Shown here in pieces: positions 30,001-38,600 of a stretch of 64,000 nucleotides of DNA. The notes beneath the pieces were generated by a model. The model ran no database searches. It was given only the letters and a program-made list of their open reading frames with translations, and was not told where the DNA came from. Where the stretch lies: NCBI RefSeq assembly GCF_042682745.1, contig NZ_JBHUIO010000002.1:682001-746000 (forward strand), given 5' to 3'. Position numbers and translations under genes: made by a program. Every line of letters starts with the position of its first letter. The first letter of the stretch is position 1. The DNA is from Tumebacillus_A lipolyticus. GTDB lineage: Bacteria > Bacillota > Bacilli > Tumebacillales > Tumebacillaceae.

Positions 30001-30859
30001 CAAAGAGCAGTCCCAAGCCGCCAGCGCCGCCGGTGATCAGGTAGACACCATGTTTGCGCAAAGGCAAACGATCGGTCTGCTGCTTCCCGACAGGATGTTC
30101 GGCCAAGCGCTTCACCTGGCGAATGCCGTCCACATACCTGATCTCCGCAGCATGCTGTCCGCCCGCGCTCCACTCATCCTGCACCGCCTGCAACAAAGCG
30201 GGCTGCTCACACTCTGCTTGCCACTGCATCGTCTGAACGACCAAGCGCGGGTTCTCCAGCCGGATCGTTTTGGCAAAACTGCCGATCGCCGCACGCAAGC
30301 AACCGAGCAGATCGGTCGCCGGCTCGTACAGATAAAGCAGTCGAACCGTCTCTTCGATCTTCTGCTGCATCAGCGCTTGACAGAGGTGGAAGAGGGGGAG
30401 CACCCCGTGATGCAGAGCTTCCTCAATCCCGCCATGCTGGCGCGACCGCTCATGGAACAAAATTCGCTGCGGCAATCGTCCTCGTTGCAAAAGCGAGTCG
30501 ATCAGCAGTTGAAGATCAGCTGGGCTTTGCGGATTCAATTCAAAATGTCTGCCCTCGCTGTCCGACTGGAAGGATTCGCCCCATGTGACAAACGCAGCGT
30601 CATGCGGTCGATCTGCCAACCGCTTTTTCCAAGCTTGAAGCGTCTCTTGGCTGTCTGCAAAGATCAACAGGGAGCTCGACCATTCGCTGTCGTCCCCCTG
30701 TGGGGACAGTCGCTCAGCCTCCCAGACCGGGCGGATATATACTTTCTCGGCAGGCGGGGATTGCTGCGCTTCTTTGATCATGCACCACCCGTCTTCTGCC
30801 GTCATCTGTCGTCGCTCGATCATCTCCAAGACTTGGTCGACGTTCAAGTTCCCCCTCAT
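18089..30859 (-). CDS. Trans-AT PKS subunit: KR-ACP-KS-DH-KR-ACP-KS-DH0-KR-MT-ACP
   Basis: At 4256 aa this is the largest protein here. Order: docking helices (VLEMIERRQMTAEDG); KR (G271, Tyr418); ACP Ser567; KS about 668-1095 (Cys839, DTMCSSSL); DH with His1319 and Asp1488, but LLDGALQ changed to LLDAAVR; KR (G1829, Tyr1976); ACP Ser2133; KS about 2236-2663 (Cys2407, DTLCSSSL); serine-less carrier-like insert (Arg2761); a DH remnant about 2960-3230 that has lost the catalytic His and the motif Pro; KR (GGLGSVG, G3455, Tyr3602); C-methyltransferase (LEIGAGTGGT near 3895); ACP Ser4144 (MGVDSI); docking helix (VLRRLEQGEIDVEEVDRLL). The first KR-ACP completes the module started on the preceding subunit. 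The last module should give an alpha-methyl-beta-hydroxy unit. The first KS is part of a near-identical repeat with the gene at 45337-54642. ATGA overlaps join it to both neighbours. Confidence 0.95.
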   Translation of the reverse strand: MRGNLNVDQVLEMIERRQMTAEDGWCMIKEAQQSPPAEKVYIRPVWEAERLSPQGDDSEWSSSLLIFADSQETLQAWKKRLADRPHDAAFVTWGESFQSDSEGRHFELNPQSPADLQLLIDSLLQRGRLPQRILFHERSRQHGGIEEALHHGVLPLFHLCQALMQQKIEETVRLLYLYEPATDLLGCLRAAIGSFAKTIRLENPRLVVQTMQWQAECEQPALLQAVQDEWSAGGQHAAEIRYVDGIRQVKRLAEHPVGKQQTDRLPLRKHGVYLITGGAGGLGLLFAEYLAREWQARLVLTGRSELGAERAARLKALESFGAEVLYLEADVACQDAVIEVVKSAKQRFGALHGIVHSAGVTRDSFLLKKTEQEFQEVLAPKVCGALHLEAATADEPLDFFALFSSTAALTGNVGQADYAFANSFLDHFAELRAAHRSGRTISYNWPYWADGGMRAEAELLAELQRRLGIAPLSTQAGIEGFVDGLQAGVSQLAVLAGDAERIRRSLTGEDELAGGAATEAFEVDSGEQAELASRMEAYLKDLFAAETKVPAAKIRAEEPLEKYGIDSLVIMGLTRELEREFGDLSKTLFFEYQTIEELSAYFLKRHLGSVQAKFGLTVRSKAERATLPPVEQVEQVERVEQKGALRKRFLQPLDTNAHRGNDDQSAVALATDEIAIIGLSGRYPQARTLDQFWENLRSGRDCITEVPAERWDHRDYFDPDKGRKGKTYSKWGGFLDDVDKFDSLFFNISPREADVIDPQERLFLETVWHTFEDAGYTRSSLNERSVGVFVGVMWGQYQLHQTEVDGNLITPGSSYASIANRVSYTFNLHGPSLALDTMCSSSLTAIHLACDSLRKGESKLAVAGGVNLTIHPNKYLQLAQGKFASSDGRCRAFGDGGDGYVPGEGVGAVLLKPLAQAKADGDRIYAVIKATAVNHGGKTNGYTVPNPNAQGELIAEVLKRANLDPQTISYIEAHGTGTSLGDPIEITGLRKAFGEEQERQYCAIGSVKSNIGHLESAAGIAGLTKVLLQMKHGQLVPSLHAKPENPHIPFAETPFYVQRELSEWKRLKRAESGREVEVPRRAGISSFGAGGSNAHLIVEEYLQERQVDVEAERGPHLLVLSAKREEQLLESAERLREFLSSAERPAVRLSDVAYTLQVGREPMGVRLAIIAETVEDAVHKLTDLLARKAGGDGVHLGEVADQPIALGDDQEDRDYLEAMVRRGNLDKVASFWVKGMSIDWQLFDRGNDPTRISLPGYPFARERHWVQSSGTKPDLLRRASEHASGFGPLHPLVDRNESTLQEEVFRKTLRKEEFFLHDHVVAGKHVLPGVAYLEMARAAGELAGSGRVQELQEIVWASPVVLETEEQDVWIRLQPDREAVEFEVFSRANDKRALHAKGRLLMAEQASTAGRSHPAKFDLSAIKSRCSTRMSQQTVYGAFRTMGFEYGSSFCVTQEVHCGEREALGLLHLPSELREEASAYSLHPSLLDAAVRVAFGIGGDGYQDPVLRIPFALGKVEIFQPLPSSCYAYAFAAEDRLVKEDQVQTCNIAILNEQGEVLALLTDFSSHPVRERALGKTGGEQLYYYRPEWELSPLPNRPLHDGIERLEALVLFEQEEAFTQQMQVLLGTLSGRQKRIVRIRQGDRYQQLAPDLYTVRTAVADDYQQLIEALDEQGVRLSHIVHLWNGSNEGAASEAELTLQEQLDRGLYSVLRLFQTLTKRKRDEQTDCLFLFAGGPSAIAPHHEMLSGFAKSLTSVNHRFQLILLQMEAQASTLQQQVKSVVSELAFAEYRNGTEIRYVGEERQIRRLHQQPVTTQASADQHPLLKTKGVYLITGGLGGLGMIFADYLAKNYQARLVLTGRSALSAEKRLQVEALEGRGAEVLYCQADVSRAQEVQEMLSAARDRYGKIDGIFHSAGVGSDLPVLQADREAFAEVLSPKLEGTLHLDRATTEEQLDFFILFSSSSALIGDFGECSYATGNAFQDRFAAWREQQRLQGARTGRTISINWPLWKSGGLDLPEETDAFFSFSGMRPLETEMGLRAFEESLRMELPQVVVMSGEVEKINRVLRVEQQRVEKSDRPAEVIGVAASTTSTEGLFEATEAYLKEMLAKTIQFPAQRINTKIPLEEYGIDSVMIMEMNSLLEKDIADLPKTLLFEHRTLHQLSNYLVQHHEQAIRPVVGWVEPLASSAEAEAHHATAQVAVAEEILPARRFFETQAPTVSSAPSPTSTATQASGQEEIAIIGVSGRYPMAQDLEQFWENLKQGLDCITEIPQDRWDHRRYFDPQKGKKGKIYSKWGGFLEGFDSFDPLFFNMSPREAESIDPQERQFLEVVWETIEDAGYTRTSLQPHRVGVFVGAMYGQYELFGIEESMRGNVLALSSFFSSIANRVSYLMNFNGPSLAVDTLCSSSLESIRLACQNIWSGACDMAVAGGVNLSLHPNKYIFLCQSNFLSSDGRCRSFGAGGDGYVPGEGVGAVLLKRLSQAVADGDQIYAVIKGTAVNHGGKTNGYTVPNPTAQAELIAEAFRAADVDARTISYIEAHGTGTPLGDPIEITGLQKAFAETTQDKQFCAIGSAKSNIGHLESAAGIAGVTKVLLQMKHKQLVPSLHSDVLNPNLNISATPFYLQHQLSEWKRPVIERGGREQIVPRRAGVSAFGAGGTNVHLVLEEYEAPQSGSESTDSPQLIVLSARTEERLKAYAQKLLNTLQKRTAVSKTIYRQVEASLEKRVQADLIRLAAEVLEVGESNLDLAAAQEEYGFDRLAWHQLLQRVNEAYGLDLSSADVPQSTSLLSFAHFLLQSYREALLSVYPAAVEERVVEQKSQIRLLDVAYTLQVGREAMKERVAVVASSVAELIEKLQAYCQEQQHVGEVYRGTVRSGREDVELLVDGAEGELFLNSLIQNRKFQKLASLWVSGVEIDWSLLYTKSAQVPRRITLATYPFAKQRYWIPDVDKRDQKRSAESVRPLLDGVDLQRSLRQGLVFRKALHRAHPLWRLDAPTGQLRLSFTAWLEMAAEAGLELAENSAFSIHQLTGQDALELTGGQAELSLSLQEQQGRYRLEIESGQPQRTRHAQGDLIVRAAGEAPHFAVQDCIARSHQESVRAGLLHQVWQTQEEILAAYSLSPAQGQEGYALPPDLLDAVWELAGEMGICGEPDGVQQLDWHIPVPETGYVYLKRAGQHQFHVALIDEQGQVSAKLQAVSVPAVQLEDRLDPFFCLPTWVKSPLAALPTAPAKRRAVLIVAPPESLGLDSALTEAHRRAGDQVRTILLGQQTVSRSETVFEIDVEAETALAACFEQIDSLDLIYFLGGLQAQKYQIDDRKELERSQLYGSRTLFRLMKALVDGRYAERGVELKVITNDVHQVLSDEQSLPFAAGLNGFIRTMPKEYPQLKVACVDISLTGQESLQDVTGHLLSEPAQTHAEELAWRHGERYRLQLVPTSLPPLAKEHRLFRKQGVYLILGGLGSVGLDLAAHLAETEQARLVLVGRSELTRTKREQIAQIESRGAQVLYVRADLADLQDMRAVIAKAKQRFGALHGVFHSAMAFTPTLFEDLDEAQFERSLAPKVQGSLFLYEVLKDERLDFLVFFSSGQSFTGNAERSHYAASCNFEDAYVLRLQQELSYPVRLINWGFWGTIGGKPFAPEELQYLEAQGIIPIPPTDGMEAVRRVLSHRVSQVLGIKVKEFVLNLMGVDRDYRIELYPENGSSVFHSLGGELNPQPVLAGRAEATNYCRQLLLDTFQRMGVFKRAGEAYERAALRDQLGVVPKYFRLYEELLDMLAEQGWLTALDSRVQAADSVEQEGTNLQLRGEELMRRYPEMGAYLRLVIACIADFPEILRGELAATDVIFPNSSMELVEGIYKGNESADYYNQLVVDRVRTYLESRLPQLEPGEKIRLLEIGAGTGGTSARVLQALKRYADRVEYVYTDVSKAFTMFGREQYGAEFPFVRFQVLDIERDVRGQGVDIGTFDLVIAANVLHATKRLQETVRHAKALLRTNGWLVLNEGTEVLDVLTLTFGLLDGWWLFEDEEIRLKGSPLLSADMWKRLLQVEGYDRVQAVGNVIIGESNGRVKVKKDAPAPQLKDAPAALIEQRIEPTPPPVAKHQPTLDQGEQMQEQIADSVSSVLKIDRQELDIDTPLMDMGVDSILAIKIVDEIKGRLGTEISANDLFDHSTIRELSAYLAGKAPLAPERTVEPIADSSAAKRADRELFIDTPAQAFPQDRAAAVTEVDEVEEVLRRLEQGEIDVEEVDRLLEELL
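22457..22684 (-). other. Serine-less carrier-like domain inside the second KS adapter
   Basis: Residues about 2726-2801 of the 4256-aa subunit look like a carrier protein, with EYGFDRLAW at the active-site position, so Arg2761 replaces the phosphopantetheine serine. It sits between the adapter segments SARTEERLKAYAQKL and LLDVAYTLQVGREAMKERVA. It belongs to the same class as the inserts at 5583-5795, 37077-37292 and 56046-56267. Confidence 0.75.
27481..28870 (-). repeat. Near-identical KS cassette, copy 1
   Basis: This 1390-base stretch encodes the first KS of the 4256-aa subunit and matches 51273-52662 at a constant offset of 23,792 bases, so there is no net insertion or deletion. In the stretches I aligned by eye between 27541 and 28100 I count only one or two mismatches per 60 bases. 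The match breaks down over about 28375-28640 and returns to near identity to the end. Similarity stops sharply on both sides. This points to a recent duplication or gene conversion limited to the KS domain. Confidence 0.85.
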
Positions 30860-33800
30860 TGCACTCCCCCCAGTAGCGGTTTGAGCTCATCTGACGTGAG
30901 CTCTCCTGCTTCTAAGCGTCGAAGCAGTTGCAGCAACCTGTCATCCGAATGCGACGCATCTGTCGCCTTGCGAACCGCCATTCTTCTCACCGCAAAATTT
31001 TTCATGCTCACCGACAAGCGTCCCGCCTGATCGAACATGCGAACCTGGAAATGATAGACGCCCGCTTCTTGCGAAGCTGTCTCAGGCATGAGCTGCACAT
31101 GTGCAAAACTGACGGCCGACAACTCTGAGCGGATCTCCACTTCTTCGATCGCAAAGGGGAGGTACAGCTCGCCGTCCTTCGCACCGCCGCTCATCAGGCC
31201 GATCGCCGTCTGCAAAGCGCCATCGAGCAGCGTCGGATCGAGCATAAATTCGCCCCTTCCTGCGCGTGCCGCCGGGAGAACCAATCGGCTCAGCGCTTCT
31301 GTCCGATCTCCGTACCAGTCTGCAATCGCTTGCATCTCGGGGCCGTATTCGAAGCCGAGGCGAGCAAACTCGCGATAGCAATCCTCACCGCTCCGATGCG
31401 CCGTACAGCGCTTTTTGATCTCGTCCAGTTCGAACGCTCGTTCCTCTGCGAAAGCGGTACTGCGCACTCCATACTCGATCTGACCTTGTGCGTGCAGCTT
31501 TTCTCCGCCCGCTTCGTCAGACGTGCGAACCTCATAGGCGACCCGATCATCGCTTGCAGACAGGACGATTTGCGCGGTGATCGGCCCACCGCTCCACACC
31601 ATCGGCAGTCCCCAGACGACCTGCTTCAGCAATAGAAGATCTGCCTTCGGGTGGGCGAGAGCGCCTGCTGCCCGCGCCAGCTCAAGATAGACCACACCTG
31701 GCAACAGATGTTGACCTTGCACGCGGTGATCGCGCAGGTAAAACTCTGCGCCGGACAGCACCTTTTGATAACATTGCGCTTCCAGGGTCGACTCGTTGGA
31801 GTCGATCAGCGGATGCAGCGGACGAGCGGTTGCCAACGCTGCCACCTGCGGCCGGAACTGCTCCGCAAACCAATGGCGCTCCTTGGCGAACGGATAGCCG
31901 GGCAACCCGATGCGACTCGCGGTGCTGGCAGCTTCCAGATGGAAGCTCTCCCAGGGAATGCGAACGCCCGAGATGTACAGCTCGGCCAGCTGCGACCACT
32001 TCTTTTCGCGAAAAAGCGTTCGCAACTGACTTTCGCGATCCAGATCTTCGCCGCTCGCATCGCCCGACTTCTTCAGCCCGCTCACACTGCCGCGATAGAG
32101 CGGCTGCTGCTGTCGACCGGCGACGAACGCGCGCAGGCTGTCTTCCACCTCTTGCAGGCTGGAGGCGACGATCGCCAGCCGCTCCTCCATCGCCTCGCGC
32201 CCCACCTGCAGGGTATAGGCGACATCGCCGAGCAAGAGCTGATCGCCCGCCTGACGTTTTTGCGCAAGATGGTCGGCCAAGCGCGTAGCAGATTCGCTCA
32301 GCTGTTCTTCCGTTCGCGCGGAGAGCAAGAGGAGCTGCTGGCCGGACGGCTCCACCTGTCGCGCCGGAGCTGTGAACTCCTCCAAGATCACATGCGCGTT
32401 CGACCCGCCTGCGCCAAACGAGCTGAGTCCCGCCCGCCGCGGCACCTTGACTTCCAAGCCGTGTTCGAGGATCGTCTGCTGCTCCCACTCGGCCAGCTCT
32501 TGCTGGACATAAAAGGGCGTGTTGGCAAACGGGATATGCGGGTTCAACCGCTCCGAATGCAAGGATGGCACCAACCGTTTCTTTTGCATCTGCAACAGCA
32601 CTTTGGTCAAGCCGGCGATTCCGGCCGCCGACTCAAGGTGCCCGATGTTCGACTTGACCGACCCGATCGCGCAATAGCCCCGCTTCTCCGGACGATCGAA
32701 CGCTTTGACCAAGCCGGTGATCTCGATCGGATCGCCGAGCGCAGTCCCCGTGCCATGCGCCTCCAGATAGGAGATCGTGCTCGGATCGATGCCCGCCTTG
32801 GCGAACGCTTTGCCGATCACCGCCGCTTGTGCGTTCGGATTGGGAACTGAGTATCCGTTCGTCTTGCCACCGTGGTTGATCGAGGTCGATTTGATCAGCG
32901 CATGAATGCGATCACCATCTGCCAGCGCTTTGCTCAGCGGCTTGAGGAGCACCGCCCCGACACCTTCACCTGGCACGTAGCCGTCGCCGCCTTCACCGAA
33001 GCTTCGACAGCGCCCATCGGTCGATGGGAATCCGCCCAGCGCCAGCAGCATGTATTTGTTCGGATGGATCGTCAGGTTGACTCCGCCTGCGATCGCCACG
33101 TCCGTCTCTCCCCGGCGCAAACTTTCACAAGCCAAGTGCAAAGCGGTCAGCGAAGAGGAGCACATCGTATCCAGCGCGAGGCTCGGCCCGCGAAGGTTGA
33201 ACAGGTAGGACACCCGGTTGGCGATCGACGCATAGGAAGAGCTGAGCGCCATCGAGTTTCCCTGACTGGATTGCTCCGCTCCGTACAGCTGGTAGTGCCC
33301 GTACATCACGCCGACATAGACGCCGACTTCATAGTTCCCCAACTTCTCCACGCTGTAGCCCGCATCTTCCATCGTGTGCCAGACCGTCTCGACAAACAGC
33401 CGCTCCTGCGGGTCGATCACTTCTGCTTCCCGCGGCGTGATTTTGAAGAAGAGCGGGTCGAACTTGTCCACATCTTCGAGGAACCCACCCCACTTGCTCC
33501 ACGTCTTCCCCTTCGCTTCTTTGTCGGGGCTGTAATCAGCTTGCCAATCCCAGCGATCGCTGGGAATTTCGGTGATGCAATCTCGTCCGGCCGCAAGATT
33601 CGCCCAGAACTCTTCGAGGTTGCGCGCCTGCGGATAGCGTCCGCTGATGCCGATGATCGCGATGTCTTCCTCTCGCTGCCCCCCCTTGCGCTCTGCGGAG
33701 GGCGACGCTTCAAAAAAGCGGCTCCTGCCCGCACTCGCCGGGAGCGGCATCGTCGCTCGCCTGTCGATCAGCTTGAGAGGCGCTTCGGCAGCCGCAGTTC

Positions 33801-35649
33801 CAAACTTTTCAACGATCGTGTCCAGATGATGTTCGATCAGATAGGAGACCAATTCTTTTACATTTTGATATTCGAAAAAGAGCGTTTTCGACAGCTCGCC
33901 AAACGTCACTTCCAACTTTTGCGTTACATTCATGATCATGACCGAGTCGAGTCCGTATCGGTCTAAAGCTTCTTCCGCATCGATGCGATCGACAGTCAAC
34001 CGCATCTCCTCAGCAAGCACCTCTTTTAAAAATTGTTCGGTCTTCGCCAGCAGATCTTTTTGATTTTGTACATTGCGAACAGGTGCCATGCTTTTTTCGG
34101 GACGCGCTTCACGCACGCGCAAAGTGCGCTCGATCTGCTCTGCGTTCCCCTCCACGACCACCAGTTGAGCGCGATGCATGGCCAACCCGTCATGGAAAGC
34201 TTGCAACCCGGCGGCGGTGCTCAGCGGCACCATGCCGAGCGCGCTTCGCAGATACTGCTCCGTCTGGGCTGAAACGCTCATTCCGCCATGCTTCCACAGC
34301 GGCCAGTTGATCGAAAGCATCTTCATTCGCTCGCTGCGCAGTTCCGCATAGCGATCGAGGAACGCGTTCGCATATCCGTAGTCTGCTTGACCGACATTGC
34401 CAAACACTGCGGTCGTCGAGGAGAAGGTCACGAAAAAGTCGAGCTCCTCCTCGCGCGTCACCTCGTCCAACCAGACCGTTCCGTACAGTTTCGGGGCGAG
34501 CACAGCCGCCCAATCCGCCTGCGTCTTGTTGCGCACAAGCGAATCGCGAACGACGCCCGCACTGTGTACAATGCCGTTCAAACTGCCATACCGCTCCCGA
34601 ATCTCGGCGACGAGACGGATCACCTGTTGACGATCGGCGATGTCAGCCTGTAGATAGACAGCTTGCGCACCAAACCGCTCCCACTCGCTCAGCTTTGCGG
34701 CCACCTCTGCTGTCAAAGCGGATCGTCCGGTCAGCACGACGGTCGCCTTCGCTCGGCGCACCAACTCTTCTGCAAAGAGCAATCCCAAACCGCCTTGACC
34801 GCCGGTGATCAGATACACCCCTCGCTCGCGAAGCGAAGCGAACGCGCGATCTTCGCTCGCTTGCTCGATTCGTTGCAGGCGCTTCACCTCACGCCGTCCT
34901 GCTTGATAGCGAACGTCAGTCTCCTGCTCATCCCAGAGCGCAAACTCCCGCTTGACCAGACTCCGCAAAGGGAGTTCATCCTGTACTGCCACCACTTTGC
35001 AGGATAGGCGCGGCTCCTCCAGTCGGATCGTCTTGCCAAACCCGCCGATCGCCGCCTGGAGTGCAAGCGCCGCTTCGCCTGCAGGTGGAGCGGAAATCAG
35101 CTGGAGCAGTCGCACCGGCTCTTTGTTCGATCGGCGCAACAGCGCTTGGCTCAGCGAGGAGAGGAAACGAATTCCGAGCTGCAGCTGCTGCTCGATCTGC
35201 TCGTCGAGGCTGCTCTCACCATCAAGATTTTGTCCATGCAGCAAAAACATGGTCGGCGCTCGACCCTGCTCCGCTTCGATCGCTTCAAGCATGGCGATGC
35301 AGTCATCAGCCTGCTGCGGATTCAGTTGGTAGAGGCGCTCCTGCAGTCGATCGAATCGGCTGCCCGACTTGACCCGGATCACGTTCATCCCGTCGCTGAG
35401 CTCCGCTTGCAGTCGCTCTCCCTCATCCCAGAGGACGATCAGGTCCGAATCGACCGCACTGCTGGTCGATTCGTCCTGCACCTCCACCGCTGCTTCTTGC
35501 CAGTCAAAGGAGAAGTAGAGCGCTTCATCACCAGCCGCTCCCGCAGGCTCTGCACGAAGCGCTTTTAACAACGCCAAGCCTTCCGCGGAGGATATCTGAT
35601 GTTGTTCGATTCTGCGCAGAATCTCTTTTTTGCTCAGCCCGTTTTTCAT
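30856..35649 (-). CDS. Trans-AT PKS subunit: KR-ACP-KS-DH
   Basis: This 1597-aa protein finishes one module and begins the next. Order: docking helices (ILRRIEQHQISSAEGLALL); KR with GGQGGLG from G277 and Tyr424; ACP Ser569 (YGLDSV); KS about 660-1087 with Cys830 (DTMCSSSL), EAHGTGT and IGHLES; uninterrupted adapter ending in LPGYPF; DH with His1308 (HRVQGQHLLP) and Asp1476; docking helix (LLQLLRRLEAGELTSDELKPL). The second DH motif reads DPTLLDGALQ where the family has HPxLLDGALQ, so Asp1471 replaces a normally conserved non-catalytic His. The DH is probably still active, because the catalytic His/Asp pair is intact. The KR and ACP for its KS-DH are on the following protein. Both ends are ATGA overlaps, with GGAGGGGAG just before the start. 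Confidence 0.95.
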   Translation of the reverse strand: MKNGLSKKEILRRIEQHQISSAEGLALLKALRAEPAGAAGDEALYFSFDWQEAAVEVQDESTSSAVDSDLIVLWDEGERLQAELSDGMNVIRVKSGSRFDRLQERLYQLNPQQADDCIAMLEAIEAEQGRAPTMFLLHGQNLDGESSLDEQIEQQLQLGIRFLSSLSQALLRRSNKEPVRLLQLISAPPAGEAALALQAAIGGFGKTIRLEEPRLSCKVVAVQDELPLRSLVKREFALWDEQETDVRYQAGRREVKRLQRIEQASEDRAFASLRERGVYLITGGQGGLGLLFAEELVRRAKATVVLTGRSALTAEVAAKLSEWERFGAQAVYLQADIADRQQVIRLVAEIRERYGSLNGIVHSAGVVRDSLVRNKTQADWAAVLAPKLYGTVWLDEVTREEELDFFVTFSSTTAVFGNVGQADYGYANAFLDRYAELRSERMKMLSINWPLWKHGGMSVSAQTEQYLRSALGMVPLSTAAGLQAFHDGLAMHRAQLVVVEGNAEQIERTLRVREARPEKSMAPVRNVQNQKDLLAKTEQFLKEVLAEEMRLTVDRIDAEEALDRYGLDSVMIMNVTQKLEVTFGELSKTLFFEYQNVKELVSYLIEHHLDTIVEKFGTAAAEAPLKLIDRRATMPLPASAGRSRFFEASPSAERKGGQREEDIAIIGISGRYPQARNLEEFWANLAAGRDCITEIPSDRWDWQADYSPDKEAKGKTWSKWGGFLEDVDKFDPLFFKITPREAEVIDPQERLFVETVWHTMEDAGYSVEKLGNYEVGVYVGVMYGHYQLYGAEQSSQGNSMALSSSYASIANRVSYLFNLRGPSLALDTMCSSSLTALHLACESLRRGETDVAIAGGVNLTIHPNKYMLLALGGFPSTDGRCRSFGEGGDGYVPGEGVGAVLLKPLSKALADGDRIHALIKSTSINHGGKTNGYSVPNPNAQAAVIGKAFAKAGIDPSTISYLEAHGTGTALGDPIEITGLVKAFDRPEKRGYCAIGSVKSNIGHLESAAGIAGLTKVLLQMQKKRLVPSLHSERLNPHIPFANTPFYVQQELAEWEQQTILEHGLEVKVPRRAGLSSFGAGGSNAHVILEEFTAPARQVEPSGQQLLLLSARTEEQLSESATRLADHLAQKRQAGDQLLLGDVAYTLQVGREAMEERLAIVASSLQEVEDSLRAFVAGRQQQPLYRGSVSGLKKSGDASGEDLDRESQLRTLFREKKWSQLAELYISGVRIPWESFHLEAASTASRIGLPGYPFAKERHWFAEQFRPQVAALATARPLHPLIDSNESTLEAQCYQKVLSGAEFYLRDHRVQGQHLLPGVVYLELARAAGALAHPKADLLLLKQVVWGLPMVWSGGPITAQIVLSASDDRVAYEVRTSDEAGGEKLHAQGQIEYGVRSTAFAEERAFELDEIKKRCTAHRSGEDCYREFARLGFEYGPEMQAIADWYGDRTEALSRLVLPAARAGRGEFMLDPTLLDGALQTAIGLMSGGAKDGELYLPFAIEEVEIRSELSAVSFAHVQLMPETASQEAGVYHFQVRMFDQAGRLSVSMKNFAVRRMAVRKATDASHSDDRLLQLLRRLEAGELTSDELKPLLGGVQ

Positions 35650-38600
35650 ATGCTCCCCTCCGTCAGCAGCTCGACTTCGTCGGCGTTCAGCTCGCCAGCT
35701 TCCAGCTTTTTCAACAAAGCGAGCAGTTCCTGATCTTCCAGTTCTCCGACCGCCGCCGCTTGCGCTTTGCGCACGGTGAACCTTTTTAACTGCACAGCGA
35801 CCCTACCTGCCGCATCGGTCAACAGAACGTCAAATCGTTTCAGTCCAGACTGCGGATCATCTTCTGTCATCACAACATGCGCATAGCCATCTTTTGCATG
35901 CTCGGAGAAGATCGACACCTCGCCCAGCGAATAGGGCAGGTAGATCGCCTGCTCATCTCCGCGCATCCCGATCATCAGCGCCATCACCGCTTGCAGGGCA
36001 CCATCCATGACGCTCGGGTGAAGATGGAACGATTGGAAATCATGCTCCAATTCGCTCGGCAGCTTCCAGTTTGCCAGCGCTTCGGCCGTCCCGAGCGCCA
36101 CCGATTGCAACGGTTGAAAGCTCGAACCGTATTGGAAACCCAAGTCGGCAAATTCGCGGTAGCAGTCGGAGCTGCTCACCCGTTTGCGGCAACGATCTGC
36201 GATCGTTTGCACGTCGATGCTCTCCGCCTGTAGGCTGTTCAGCTCCTGCAGCTCCAACTGCCCGCGAGCATGCAGCGTGTGATCCCGCCCCTGCGCGATC
36301 GTGCTCACTTCAAAATCGATCTGATCTCCGTTCGCATAGAGGTGGATGTACATCTCCTGCTCTTGCTCAACAAAGCGGATCGGCCTGATCCACACCGTGT
36401 CGAGCAGGCGACAGACGGCAGCTTCCCCGGCGATCTCGCCAGCTGCGCGCGCCGCTTCCAAGACTGCCACTCCGGGCAGCAATCTCTCGCCCTCGACTTG
36501 ATGATCCCTGACGAAAAACTCATCTCCGGTCAACTTGGTCACAAACTTTTGCGCGCGCAAGGTCGACACGTTGGTGCCGAGCAGCGGGTGCAAAGCAGCG
36601 GCAGATTGGCTGGTGAACACAGCAGCAGCGGCAGGCTTGGCGCCAGGCACCCAATACCTTTCTTTGGCAAACGGATACAGCGGCAGCGAGATGCGCTTTG
36701 GCGCGATACTGCCAGCCGGCGGCAACAGCGACCAGTCGATCTCCACGCCAGATGTCCACAGATGTGCCAGCTTGCTCAGTTTTCGCTCTTGCATGATCAC
36801 TTTGAGGAACTCTTCCCCCTCGCGACCATCGACGAGCACTCCGACCTGCTGTTCTTTCATTCGCACGTGACCGCGATAAAACTCGGGGCTGTTGCCCGCT
36901 TGTAGAAACGCCTGCAAGCTGTTTTTCAACTCGGTGAAGTCGCGCGCCAAGAACGCAAGACGCTCCTCCATCGCCTCCCGCCCGACTTGCAGCGTGTGGG
37001 CGAGATCGCGCAAGGAGAGCGCGTCAGATGCGTTCAGCCTGACCTGCTTCCTGATCGGCTCCGCTTCCGCTCTCGTCTGCGCCGCAAGATAATCGGCGAG
37101 CGCGCGCAAAGAACGGTGCTCCTGATACCAAGCGGCAGACAGTTCTACGCCGATCGAGCGACCGATCTGCTCTGCCAATTCGGTCAACACCATCCGGTCC
37201 ACTCCGTACTCGCTCCACTCCTCCTCTTGCTCCAGGCTGTCGGCAGGTACGTTCAGCGTGGCCGCCACCAGCGCGACCACCTCTTCGCGCACAGGCGATC
37301 GCTCGCTCGCAGGCGCTGGGGTGACCACCGTCTCGATCGTTTCATCTTCGCGAGTCAAGAAGGATAGCAGCTGTTCGGCGCTGGCTGCCAAGCGCTCCGC
37401 ATTGCGGGCGGAGAGCACGATCAACTGCTGTTCACCCGCATCTTGTGATCGCTCGTCAGCAGCAGGCTGGGCGAACTCCTCAAGGATCAGATGCGCATTC
37501 GAGCCTCCCGCTCCGAAGGCGGAGATGCCCGCTCGTCTCGGAATCCGGACTGCTCTGCCCTCGATCAAAACGGTCGGCTGCCTCCACTCGCTCAGTTCCC
37601 GCTGCACAGAGAAGGGAGACTGTTCAAACGAGATGTTCGGATTGAGCGTCTCCGAATGCAAAGACGGGACGAGCAGCCGATGTTTCAGCTGGAGGAGCAC
37701 TTTGGTCAGTCCGGCGATACCAGCTGCCGATTCGAGATGGCCGATGTTCGACTTGACCGAACCGATCGCGCAATAGCCCTTGTCTTGCGTATGCTTGCTG
37801 TACGCCCTGATCAGACCGTTGATCTCGATCGGGTCGCCAAGCGAAGTGCCCGTCCCGTGCGCTTCCAAATAGCTGATCGTGCGCGGATCGATCTGCGCTT
37901 TTTCCAGCGCTTCCGAAATCAGATCTCCCTGCGCTTTCGGGTTGGGCACCGTGTAGCCGTTCGTCTTGCCACCGTGATTGATCGCCGTCGCTTTGATCAC
38001 CGCGTAGATTTGATCCCCGTCGGCAATCGCTTTGGACAGCGGCTTGAGCAGCACCGCGCCAACCCCTTCGCCGGGAACGTATCCGTCCCCACCCTCTCCG
38101 AAGGAACGGCAGCGCCCATCGCTGGCAGCAAATCTGCCTTGGCTCAGCAGCGTGTATTTGTTCGAATGCACCGTCAAGTTCACACCGCCAGCGATCGCCA
38201 TCTCGCTTTCGCCGCGATACAAGCTCTCACAGGCGAGATGGATCGAGGTCAGCGAGGAGGAGCACATCGTATCGATGGCGAGGCTCGGGCCGTGGAGGTC
38301 GAACGCGTACGACACTCGATTGGCGATCGACGCGTACGAGGAGTTCAGCGCCAACAGATTCCCTTTTAGCGTCTCCTCCGCCCCATAGAGCTGGTAGTGA
38401 CCGTACATCACGCCGACGAAGACGCCAACTTTGAAAGGGGCCATCCGCTCTCGGGTGTACCCGGCGTCCTCCACCACATGCCAGGCGGTTTCCAAAAACA
38501 GGCGCTCCTGCGGGTCCATCACTTCTGCTTCCTTTGGCGAGATGTTGAAGTGAAGCGGATCAAACTTGTCCACATCGTCTAAAAAGCCGCCCCATTTGCT